Source: Bacillota bacterium
Lineage (GTDB): Bacteria; Bacillota_B; Desulfitobacteriia; Desulfitobacteriales; Desulfitobacteriaceae
DNA: 14,562 nucleotides
Assembly: GCA_021779415.1 (NCBI GenBank)
Contig: JAJYAS010000019.1
Span: 1 to 14,562 of the forward strand
Direction: 5' to 3'
This document shows positions 1 to 7,540 of the stretch, piece after piece; position 1 is the stretch's first letter; every line of letters starts with the position of its first letter. A model generated the notes under the pieces. It was given only the letters and a program-made list of their open reading frames with translations. It made no database searches and had not been told where the DNA came from. The position numbers and the translations under genes are program-made.

Positions 1-77
<77 letters not shown>

Positions 78-88
78 AATAAAATCAA

Positions 89-115
89 GGGTCTGCAGAG
101 ATGCAGGCCCTTTTT
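89..115 (+). terminator. Intrinsic terminator of the tRNA-fMet gene
   Basis: The 9-bp stem GGGTCTGCA (89-97) pairs with TGCAGGCCC (102-110), with one T-G wobble. It encloses the loop GAGA and is followed directly by TTTTT. It sits 12 nt after the tRNA CCA end, so it closes the tRNA transcript. Confidence 0.9.
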
Positions 116-210
116 ATTTAGATTTTAAGCCATTCTACAGAGATTATACCTTATAAAGCGGCCCCAGGCAAGCTTTTGCTGACCATGCCGAAAGTCATTT
201 TTTCTTACCG

Positions 211-232
211 TTTTGGGCCAATTGGCCCAAAA
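211..232. repeat. 22-bp perfect palindrome
   Basis: Each half reads TTTTGGGCCAA, and the second half is the exact reverse complement of the first with no spacer. A partial third copy of the core (GGCCCA) follows at 235-240. No T-tract terminator geometry is seen. It could be a dimeric protein binding site or a recombination relic. Confidence 0.6.
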
Positions 233-309
233 CCGGCCCAAGATTTCTCGTGAAGGGTTGATATTACTGGATTTGCGGCGCATAGCCCTGAAAATTTCGT
301 GAAGCGCCT

Positions 310-338
310 GGAAGGGGTTCAAACCCTTCCCCGTCACT
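310..338 (+). repeat. T-arm and acceptor-like sequence resembling the tRNA 3' end
   Basis: The sequence GGAAGGG-GTTCAAA-CCCTTCC forms a 7-bp stem with a 7-nt loop, followed by CCGTCAC. It resembles the last 25 or so bases of the tRNA-fMet gene (51-76): both share GGTTCAAA, then CC, then TCCCCG and CAC, with one gap and a few substitutions. This may be a degenerate duplicate of the tRNA 3' end left by integration. GTTCAAA is common to T-loops, however, so chance or a different tRNA source is possible. Confidence 0.35.
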
Positions 339-382
339 CGAAACTTCAGAGCATCCTGATTATTCTGCTGGTTACGGTTAAG

Positions 383-453
383 CTTCAATCTGCTGTTGCG
401 GTAAAGCGAAAAAGGAAAGATATTCTCGGTATTGGTGCAATTGCAGATTGAAG
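383..453. repeat. Separated 11-bp inverted repeat
   Basis: CTTCAATCTGC at 383-393 and GCAGATTGAAG at 443-453 are exact reverse complements separated by 49 bases. The role is unknown. They could be the ends of a small decayed element or the arms of an RNA structure. Confidence 0.4.
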
Positions 454-625
454 TATGAAGAACAACGCCGCTACGCGGTATGCATTATATATGGGTTGTC
501 AATCGGTTTACTTTGTAAATTATCATTCTTCTGGAACCATTTAACACCGGATTGAACAGGATTGTCAACTCTGTGGCGGATTCCTTATCTAACCGCGGAG
601 CGGTTTAGCTCTTCGAGCGGAAATC

Positions 626-671
626 GTCACATGTGACCCTACGCAGATTGCTGCATTGCGACAAATGTGAC
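626..671. promoter_or_regulatory. Possible operator: palindrome GTCACATGTGAC plus a second ATGTGAC half-site
   Basis: GTCACATGTGAC (626-637) is a perfect 12-bp palindrome. Its half-site ATGTGAC recurs in the same orientation at 665-671, 34 bases or about three helical turns downstream. It lies just upstream of the proposed promoter of the defence operon, as expected for a regulator site. No matching regulator gene is identified in the window. Confidence 0.35.
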
Positions 672-710
672 TTTCAATAAGCCTCGACCAGTGCTAGGTC
701 CATATGCCAG

Positions 711-738
711 CTGAAAAATTGTATCGCTTTGGTATAAA
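711..738 (+). promoter_or_regulatory. Possible sigma70-type promoter of the DUF499 operon
   Basis: CTGAAA (711-716) could serve as a -35 element with a 16-bp spacer to TATAAA (733-738) as the -10. Transcription would then start near 745, about 145 bases upstream of the DUF499 gene. That would exclude translation from the GTG at 741, so this promoter and a leader peptide starting at 741 cannot both be right. A later internal start (ATG 837) would remain compatible. Confidence 0.35.
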
Positions 739-740
739 AT

Positions 741-893
741 GTGTCTGCTATTAAGGATCGAGGGATTACTCAATATCTCAATAGAAAAGGTTGCTTTCAA
801 GAAATTGTAATTTTAAGGCAGAGAGTGATATCGGGAATGTGTTATGACACTGATTTTGATAAAGAAATTATGCTTAGGGGGGAAGCTAAATGA
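741..893 (+). CDS. Possible small leader protein, 50 aa, unrecognised
   Basis: An open frame from GTG at 741 runs 50 codons to a TGA whose bases overlap the ATG of the DUF499 gene as ATGA. That junction is typical of translational coupling. The predicted product starts MSAIKDRGITQYLN and ends DFDKEIMLRGEAK. Its last codons contain the AGGGGGGAA ribosome binding site of the downstream gene. No good Shine-Dalgarno precedes GTG 741, and a TATAAA -10 candidate overlaps this region. A shorter version from ATG 837 (18 codons) is therefore possible. I recognise no domain. It could be a genuine small component, a coupling leader, or a chance open frame. Confidence 0.35.
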   Translation: MSAIKDRGITQYLNRKGCFQEIVILRQRVISGMCYDTDFDKEIMLRGEAK

Positions 894-3800
894 AAACCTT
901 AAAGCAACTCTGTAAGCCTCGCCCAAGTGTTTTTGATCCTTCCAAGAGAGATATTGTCTTAGATCTCTCCGATCTTGTCGAAAATAGAATAAACGCAGAA
1001 GAATTTTTTGAAGAGAATTATATGACTGACGGAATGAAGACCTTACTGAAAGAATCATTCCGCAGGTTCGAAGCAAAGTCCACTCAGGGCGTTTTTAAAC
1101 TTACTCAGGCAATGGGAGGTGGTAAGACCCATAACTTATTGGTGCTCGGTCTCCTAGCAAAAAATCCGACGCTTCGCAAGAAGGTCATGGGTTCTCTTTA
1201 TGAGTCAAAGAGCCTAGGGCCTGTCCGCGTTGTCGCCTTCTCAGGCAGGGAAAGTGATGCTCCATTGGGAGTTTGGGGAGCTGTAGCCGATCAGTTAGGT
1301 AAAAAAGAAGTTTTTAAAGACTACTATTCCCCACTATCAGCTCCTGGCCAAACAGCTTGGATTAATCTCTTGAAAGGCGAGCCACTCCTTATCTTGCTAG
1401 ACGAACTACCTCCTTACTTCGAGTATGCAAAATCAAAAACCATTGGCAATTCCGACCTTTCTGAAGTAACAACAACTGCGCTGTCTAACTTGCTTGTGGC
1501 TGTGGGAAAAGATGAACTCTCCAATGTCTGCGTTGTCATATCAGATCTCAGGGCTACGTATCAGCAGGGCAGTAGCATGATTATGCGGGCTCTACAAAAC
1601 CTGGAAGCTGAACTTGGAAGGAGTGCCCTTAGCCTTGAGCCGGTAGGTATGAACACAGACGAGCTCTATCATATCTTACGAAAGCGACTTTTTGAAGATA
1701 TTGCGGATGATAAAGAAATAAAGGAAGTTGCACAGGGATATGCAAAGGCGGTTAAGGATGCCAAACAGATGGATATAACAACGGCATCGCCTGAAAAATT
1801 TGCCCAGCAAATTATGGAGTCATATCCTTTCCATCCGTCCATACGTGATCTTTATGCCCGATTTAGAGAAAATCCAGGGTTCCAGCAGACAAGAGGTCTC
1901 ATCAGGCTCATGAGGGTTATAGTTTCAAGGCTTTACAATCCATCGTTTCTCAAAGCCGACAAACGGTATTTGATATCTGCCGCTGATCTGGATTTGAATG
2001 ACAGGGAAACATTATCCGAGATAACACAGATAAACCCGACTCTCGAAAACGCGATCAGCCATGATATCGCCTCCAATGGTCAGGCAGTGGCAGAGAATAT
2101 GGATACTAACCTTGGCAATACCTATGCGTCCGATGCCTCTAAGTTGCTTCTGGTAGCTTCTCTTGCCAATGTTCCAAATGCGATACTTGGCCTCTCGCTC
2201 TCCGAAATAGTCTCTTATATGTGTGCTCCCGGAAGAGATGTTTCTGGCCTTAATGAAATTCTGTCCAACTTGACGACAAAAGCCTGGTATCTCCACTCAA
2301 ACCGTGAGGGCAAACTATTCTTTACCAAAGTTCAGAATCTCGTGGCAAAGTTAAAAACAATAGCTGAAAGCCTGAACCGGGAATCGTCTCTTAAAGAGCT
2401 TAAGGTCAGATTACTCGAAATGTTTAGCCCTTCACTCAAAGATTGCTATCAGGAAGTCCTTGCCCTGCCTCCTGTTGATGAGATAGAGATTAAGCCAGAG
2501 AAAGTCTGTCTGATTATTTATGAACCCACACAGAGCGGCGCGCTTAACCCTGATCTACAAAAGTTTTATGATAGCATTGAATACAAAAATCGTGTGCTCT
2601 TCCTTTCCGGGCAGCGAGGCACGCTTGAAGCCCTGATCGAAATATCAGCTGAGACTAAGGCTATTTCTACCATACTTCTTGAGATGGACACTGAAGGCAT
2701 CGCTGCCAATGATCCTCAGCGCCTAGCTGCAGTCGATATGTATGACAAGATATGCACCAGGCTGCTTAGTGCAGGAAGAGAGACGTTTACGACACTTATC
2801 TTCCCTAATATGGATGCTCTTAAAACCGCTGATTTTCTTATGAACTTCACTGACAACAATTATAATGGAGAAAAACAAATCAGAGAGACTTTAAAGGGCA
2901 AACAAAAATTCACGGAAGATATAGCTAGTGATTCCTTCAGAAAAAAATGTGAAGAAAGATTATTTACACAAAAAGTGATGCCGTGGACCGAAGTAAAGAA
3001 GAGGGCTGCAATGAATATTAAATGGCCATGGCATAGAGTTGATGCGCTTGATTCGCTGAAGGCTAATCTGGTATTTCAGGATCAATGGCGAGAAGAAGGT
3101 GGTTTTGTCGAAAAGCCGCCGTTTCCAAAGCCAAAGACAGAAGTGCGCATTCAGGAAATCCGTCGCGATGACAGCTCTGGAAGAGTATGGCTTAAACTTA
3201 CCCCTGTAAATGGAGATAACATCCATTATGAAATAGGCGGAGTCGCAACTGCAGGGTCTCTTAAGGTAAGTGACACAAGGAATTTTGAGACAGACGAGCT
3301 TGAGGTCTCTTTCTTATGTGTTGATTCCACAGGGGAACATGAAACTAGCAGCGCTGAAACATGGCGCAACCGTATAACGCTAAAATGGCAGGAATACCAA
3401 AACGGTCCAGAAAAAATGGTCAGACTTGAGTCTGCCCCAAAAGCTATTATCAAATATACCACTGATGGCTCTGATCCTAAGAATGCGGGCGGCACATACG
3501 ACGGCCCATTTGTGGTGCCTAAAGGCACTGTTTTTGTGCTGGCATATGGGCAGAAGAATAAAATATCCTCTGAAGTCTATAAGTTTGAGATTAACTGGGA
3601 AGAGGAGGGTGGAATTGTCATTGACCCTGAGAAACCTGCGCTCTGGAAAAGAAGGCATGAACCTAAAACAACAAAAGAATCATATGAACTGCTCCGCCTA
3701 ATGAAGAAATATTCTGTTAACATGCCGGGGCCTCGTGTCACTATTTCAGGTAAGAGCTGGATTGAATTAGCCGTAGACGAAAAAGTCTTAATCAGTTCCG

Positions 3801-3958
3801 ATCAAATGGATAAAGTCCTCGAATATCTCCGTAGCCTTTTAGATGAAGGTCAGGTGCAGATTGAAACATCGGCTCTGAAATTTCCGACAGGGCAAAGTCT
3901 TTTGGACTGGGTCGCAGAGGTGCAGACAGAACTGAAACCTGATGAGGTGTCACAATAA
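890..3958 (+). CDS. DUF499-family P-loop ATPase, anti-phage associated (BrxC/PglY-like)
   Basis: This is a 1022-residue cytoplasmic ATPase. A Walker A motif (QAMGGGKTH, residues 73-81) and a Walker B motif (LLILLDE, 167-172 or so) lie in the N-terminal third, followed by a sensor-like strand VCVVISD near 213-219. This pattern fits the DUF499/COG1483 AAA+ family, which includes BREX BrxC/PglY. No nuclease or methylase motif is seen. Near residues 855-878 the motif YTTDGSDP, followed by GPFVVPKG, resembles the chitobiase C-terminal-like beta-sandwich, an odd domain in an intracellular ATPase. The start ATG has a strong AGGGGGGAA site 5 nt upstream. The stop overlaps the next start (TAATG). As the first large gene of the operon, it probably powers assembly or DNA remodelling with the methylase and helicase. 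The family call is from motifs and context, so the exact subfamily is uncertain. Confidence 0.88.
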   Translation: MKTLKQLCKPRPSVFDPSKRDIVLDLSDLVENRINAEEFFEENYMTDGMKTLLKESFRRFEAKSTQGVFKLTQAMGGGKTHNLLVLGLLAKNPTLRKKVMGSLYESKSLGPVRVVAFSGRESDAPLGVWGAVADQLGKKEVFKDYYSPLSAPGQTAWINLLKGEPLLILLDELPPYFEYAKSKTIGNSDLSEVTTTALSNLLVAVGKDELSNVCVVISDLRATYQQGSSMIMRALQNLEAELGRSALSLEPVGMNTDELYHILRKRLFEDIADDKEIKEVAQGYAKAVKDAKQMDITTASPEKFAQQIMESYPFHPSIRDLYARFRENPGFQQTRGLIRLMRVIVSRLYNPSFLKADKRYLISAADLDLNDRETLSEITQINPTLENAISHDIASNGQAVAENMDTNLGNTYASDASKLLLVASLANVPNAILGLSLSEIVSYMCAPGRDVSGLNEILSNLTTKAWYLHSNREGKLFFTKVQNLVAKLKTIAESLNRESSLKELKVRLLEMFSPSLKDCYQEVLALPPVDEIEIKPEKVCLIIYEPTQSGALNPDLQKFYDSIEYKNRVLFLSGQRGTLEALIEISAETKAISTILLEMDTEGIAANDPQRLAAVDMYDKICTRLLSAGRETFTTLIFPNMDALKTADFLMNFTDNNYNGEKQIRETLKGKQKFTEDIASDSFRKKCEERLFTQKVMPWTEVKKRAAMNIKWPWHRVDALDSLKANLVFQDQWREEGGFVEKPPFPKPKTEVRIQEIRRDDSSGRVWLKLTPVNGDNIHYEIGGVATAGSLKVSDTRNFETDELEVSFLCVDSTGEHETSSAETWRNRITLKWQEYQNGPEKMVRLESAPKAIIKYTTDGSDPKNAGGTYDGPFVVPKGTVFVLAYGQKNKISSEVYKFEINWEEEGGIVIDPEKPALWKRRHEPKTTKESYELLRLMKKYSVNMPGPRVTISGKSWIELAVDEKVLISSDQMDKVLEYLRSLLDEGQVQIETSALKFPTGQSLLDWVAEVQTELKPDEVSQ

Positions 3959-4629
3959 TGGTAGCGGAATCGAAATCAGAGGGGTTTGGCTTTTTATCTT
4001 CAGAATCTGAACATCATTTTCTTGTCACGATTTCTGCAAGTGCAACTGATAAGGTTTTCATCAGTGAGCATTTTTCAACGGAAGACACGGAAGCTAAAAT
4101 GGCACTGAACTTCGCTCTCGGAAAAGAAGACTGCAACCTTAGAGTCATCCTGGACAGGTCAAAATGGAATGAGATAGCTGAACCATTAAAAATAGAATTT
4201 AATGAGAGGCTTAAAAGAGCTGGACTAGCAGCAGGAAAGTGGCAGACAGGTAAAACCCCCCTTTCCCGCCTTTTCGGTAAAGAACTTGCTCTTCTTGCAT
4301 GGGCTATCGAGGATTCAGATCCTGCTCTGATTCCGGTTGCTATAAGAAACTGGCAGGGGTTGAGGCCTGAGGAGCGTTGGTGGCTCTATACTATGACCAA
4401 TGCTGCAACTGGCCATGCAGTTCAAGGAAGAAACAAAGGTTGGAGAAAAGCGGTGAGATACGCGCTTACCGAAAACCCGATTTCGGATTATACCCCCGCT
4501 CATCGCATCGAGCTCTTTAAGGATACTGAACTTAAGCGAGACATGCCAATCAGCAAGCCTGCAAAAGGGAAAAAAAGAAATCCTGTCAAAAAAAAAGATA
4601 ACGGCTCGGTGCCGAGCCTGCTGGATTAG
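3958..4629 (+). CDS. DUF3780 protein, anti-phage associated
   Basis: This 223-residue protein has no catalytic motif that I can see. The N-terminus (EGFGFLSSESEHHFLVTI) and the central block ERWWLYTMTNAATGHA, with GRNKGWRKAVRYALTENP just after it, fit my recollection of DUF3780, a family found almost only beside DUF499 and DUF1156 genes. The C-terminal 35 residues are Lys-rich (KPAKGKKRNPVKKKD) and probably flexible, which could bind nucleic acid. The start overlaps the DUF499 stop by one base (TAATG), so translation is likely coupled and the two products may form a complex. The biochemical role is unknown. An adaptor or specificity subunit for the ATPase or methylase is inference only. There is no signal peptide or membrane segment. 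Confidence 0.8.
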   Translation: MVAESKSEGFGFLSSESEHHFLVTISASATDKVFISEHFSTEDTEAKMALNFALGKEDCNLRVILDRSKWNEIAEPLKIEFNERLKRAGLAAGKWQTGKTPLSRLFGKELALLAWAIEDSDPALIPVAIRNWQGLRPEERWWLYTMTNAATGHAVQGRNKGWRKAVRYALTENPISDYTPAHRIELFKDTELKRDMPISKPAKGKKRNPVKKKDNGSVPSLLD

Positions 4630-4634
4630 AGCTG

Positions 4635-7526
4635 ATGAGCCATAAAGCCTTTATCGAAACGCAATTTCCAATTTCAAAACTTTCAAAAGAAAGCTATAAA
4701 GAAAGAAAAGCTGTTCAAAGTCAGACCCTTACTGGCCTTGGTAAGTGGTGGGGACGAAAGCCACTTGTTCTAGTCAGATCTTCAATTATTGGACTCCTGA
4801 TGCCAGCAACTGATGATCCCAGAAAAGACCGTGAGATATTTCTCAAAGTCCTGACAATGGACAATGATGGTTTATGGTGCCGCAAAACCAGTCCAATCTC
4901 TCTTAAAGACATATATATTAGAGCGACTCCACGAGAACGGAAAGAATGGTTCGATCCAGAATCCTCAGAAAAAAAACCAAAGTACAAGAAAGATATTAAG
5001 GCCGATCAGAGAGAAATTATACAAAAAGCAATCTTTATGCGTATGTCCTATGATGATAAACTTGTTTATTGTGAGAGGCCGGAACAGATAGATGGGCCAA
5101 CCGAAAAGGCATGGTCTGAGATCAACGCCTACTTGGGAACAAATGCGCATACCATTGCTGAACTAATTCAAGAGCTCGGCATTAAACGCTTTGGTCACAT
5201 TCCGCTAGTGGGTGATGCTTTTTGTGGTGGTGGAAGCATCCCCTTCGAGGCTGCCAGGATAGGCTGTGAGGCTTACGGATCAGACCTTAATCCAGTTGGA
5301 ACTTTATTAACCTGGGCCTCGCTGAATATCGTGGGCGGAGGCTCTGAAGTTGCAGCTCAAGTGCAGGAAGACCAGAATAAAATCTATGGTTTCGTTGATA
5401 AACAAATTATTGACTGGGGTATTGAACACAATGAAAAGGGCTGGCGTGCTGATGCCTACCTGTATTGCAATGAAGCTGTTTGTCCAGAATGTGGGTGGAA
5501 AGTACCGTTGCTGTCCACGTTTCTTATAGGGCCGACATCTCGATGTATTGCTGTCTTAAAGGCCGACATGAAGAATAGACGATTTAATATTGACGTGAAA
5601 TCAGATGTCTCTAAAGATGAAATAGAAGATGCCAAAATTAACTCGACGCTGAGTGATTCATATCTGGTATGTCCAAATAGCGATTGCCTTCAAAAAACTC
5701 CCATTTCTATGCTCCGGGGCGATCGCGGAGGCGATTATGGTCTAAGAATGTGGGAAAATAGTGATTTCATACCCCGGCCAGACGATGTATTTCAGGAGCG
5801 GCTTTATTGTATCAGATGGGTCGAAACATATTTTGATGATAAAGGGAATCCACATACCAGAAGGCATTTTAGGGCGCCCGATGCAAATGACCTAAAGAGA
5901 GAACTGGAAGTGATTGATCTGCTGAAAGAACACTTTACAGAATGGCAGGAGAAAGGCTACATACCAGGCAGAAAGATCGAGCCAGGGACGAAAACAGATG
6001 AACCTATCAGAACTCGCGGCTGGACTCACTGGCATCATTTGTTTACACCACGCCAACTATTGACTCATGGTCTTTTATTACAGAAGACATTCTCACTAGA
6101 TTGCTCATTATTCGGAAAAGTTGCATCAGTCCTTGGTGTTGGGAGATGCGCAAATTGGGACAGTAGGCTTTGTCAGTGGGGAGTCGGAGCTGCGCGTGAG
6201 TCAATTGCTCAAACCTTCTATAATCAAGCTCTTAATGCTTTTTTCAATTATGCAGGAAAAGGGCTTAGTTTGCTTTCTGGGGTTTATTTTATTAATTTTC
6301 CTGAAACCATATTATCAGCACAAAGTGAAACGGCGCCAAAAGATGCAAGATTGATAAGCAATAATGTTGATGTATGGATAACTGACCCACCTTATGCAGA
6401 CGCTATCAATTATCATGAACTAACAGAATTTTTTCTTGCGTGGTACGAAAAACATATTCTCACACTCTTTCCCGGCTGGTATGCAGATAGCAAGAGAGCC
6501 CTTGCTGTTGTAGGGTCCGATGAAAACTTCCGTAAAAGCATGGTTGACTGCTATCGTAATCTTGTGGCTCATATGCCGGACGATGGCATGCAGGTTGTAA
6601 TGTTTACCCATCAGGACGCGAGCGTATGGGCAGACTTAGCTTTGATCCTCTGGGCCTCCGGATTAAGGGTTACCGCAGCCTGGTGTATTGCTACTGAGAC
6701 AGATTCAGCCCTTAAAGAGGGAAATTATGTCCAGGGAACAGTGCTGCTTGTCCTGCGCAAACAAACCTCGGAAGAAACCGCCTTCCTTGATGAGATTTAT
6801 TCACAGATCGAGACAGAAGTCGAGACACAACTTAAATCCATGCTGGCCCTTGAAGACGATGAAGACCCTAATTTCGGCGATGCTGACTATCAGCTTGCGG
6901 CCTATGCCGCTGCTCTACGGGTACTTACGCAATACAAAAAGATTGAAGAGATTGATGTTGCCTATGAACTGGCCAAGCCTCGCAAAAGAGGAGAGGTATC
7001 TCCTATCGAGCATGTTATTGCAAACGCCGTAAAAGCAGCCTGTGACTACCTTGTGCCAAAAGGCTTTGATACTTTTATCTGGAAGACTTTGGCTCCGGAA
7101 GAAAGGCTTTACCTCAAAGGACTTGAGATAGAGAGCCATGGAGAGTTCCGTACAGGCGTGTATCAGGAGCTTGCAAGGGGATTTGGCATAAAAGAATATA
7201 AGCCACTTCTTGAAAGCGGAAAGGCTAATCAGACACGAATAAAGACCGCGACTGAATTCTCAACTAAGGAGCTCGGGAGCGCGGGCTTTGGGTCATCGCT
7301 TGTTCGCAACGCATTATTTGCCATCAGAGAGGTGGTAAAGACAGAGGAAGTGCAACAGGGCAAGAATTGGCTCAAAAATGAAGTAAAAGACTACTGGAAC
7401 CAGAGGACAAATATCATTGAGATACTTCGCTACCTTTCAACAATGGGATATAAAATTGACCATTGGAAAAAGGACGCTGAGGCGGCCGGTCTGCTTGGCG
7501 GTGCCGTTCAGAATGATCATATATAA
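4635..7526 (+). CDS. DUF1156 adenine-type DNA methyltransferase (PglXI-like)
   Basis: This is a 963-residue S-adenosylmethionine-dependent DNA methylase. The N-terminus (FIETQFPISKLSKES, then LGKWWGRKPLVLVR) is the DUF1156 signature. Motif I, binding SAM, is FCGGGS at 196-201, with SDLNP at 216-220. Catalytic motif IV is DPPY at 584-587, which fits N6-adenine or N4-cytosine methylation. The order, motif I then a long insert then motif IV, is alpha-class-like, so target recognition probably lies between them. That insert holds Cys pairs C283-C286 (CPEC) and C346-C351 (CPNSDC), a likely zinc ribbon. DUF1156/COG1743 methylases serve as PglXI in type 3 BREX. The gene starts 5 nt after the DUF3780 stop, with only a weak ribosome site (GAGCTG), so coupling is likely. 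It presumably marks host DNA as self. The target site is unknown. Confidence 0.88.
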   Translation: MSHKAFIETQFPISKLSKESYKERKAVQSQTLTGLGKWWGRKPLVLVRSSIIGLLMPATDDPRKDREIFLKVLTMDNDGLWCRKTSPISLKDIYIRATPRERKEWFDPESSEKKPKYKKDIKADQREIIQKAIFMRMSYDDKLVYCERPEQIDGPTEKAWSEINAYLGTNAHTIAELIQELGIKRFGHIPLVGDAFCGGGSIPFEAARIGCEAYGSDLNPVGTLLTWASLNIVGGGSEVAAQVQEDQNKIYGFVDKQIIDWGIEHNEKGWRADAYLYCNEAVCPECGWKVPLLSTFLIGPTSRCIAVLKADMKNRRFNIDVKSDVSKDEIEDAKINSTLSDSYLVCPNSDCLQKTPISMLRGDRGGDYGLRMWENSDFIPRPDDVFQERLYCIRWVETYFDDKGNPHTRRHFRAPDANDLKRELEVIDLLKEHFTEWQEKGYIPGRKIEPGTKTDEPIRTRGWTHWHHLFTPRQLLTHGLLLQKTFSLDCSLFGKVASVLGVGRCANWDSRLCQWGVGAARESIAQTFYNQALNAFFNYAGKGLSLLSGVYFINFPETILSAQSETAPKDARLISNNVDVWITDPPYADAINYHELTEFFLAWYEKHILTLFPGWYADSKRALAVVGSDENFRKSMVDCYRNLVAHMPDDGMQVVMFTHQDASVWADLALILWASGLRVTAAWCIATETDSALKEGNYVQGTVLLVLRKQTSEETAFLDEIYSQIETEVETQLKSMLALEDDEDPNFGDADYQLAAYAAALRVLTQYKKIEEIDVAYELAKPRKRGEVSPIEHVIANAVKAACDYLVPKGFDTFIWKTLAPEERLYLKGLEIESHGEFRTGVYQELARGFGIKEYKPLLESGKANQTRIKTATEFSTKELGSAGFGSSLVRNALFAIREVVKTEEVQQGKNWLKNEVKDYWNQRTNIIEILRYLSTMGYKIDHWKKDAEAAGLLGGAVQNDHI

Positions 7527-7540
7527 AAGGAAATTCTTTA

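Larger units (their letters stand above)
116..740. other. Gene-poor stretch between the tRNA gene and the defence operon
   Basis: I find no convincing protein gene in these 625 bases. An 87-codon open frame on the minus strand (388-125) has no ribosome binding site and no recognisable domain. The stretch is rich in inverted repeats: a 22-bp palindrome at 211-232, a T-arm-like hairpin at 310-330, a distant inverted repeat 383-393/443-453, a short hairpin AACCGC-GGA-GCGGTT at 591-605, and the palindrome GTCACATGTGAC at 626-637. A tRNA-proximal zone of this sort often holds decayed integration debris. No integrase gene is present. Confidence 0.6.

Noticed and set aside
125..388. 87-codon minus-strand open frame after the tRNA terminator
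   Set aside because: No ribosome binding site, no recognisable domain, and it runs through the palindrome and the T-arm-like hairpin.
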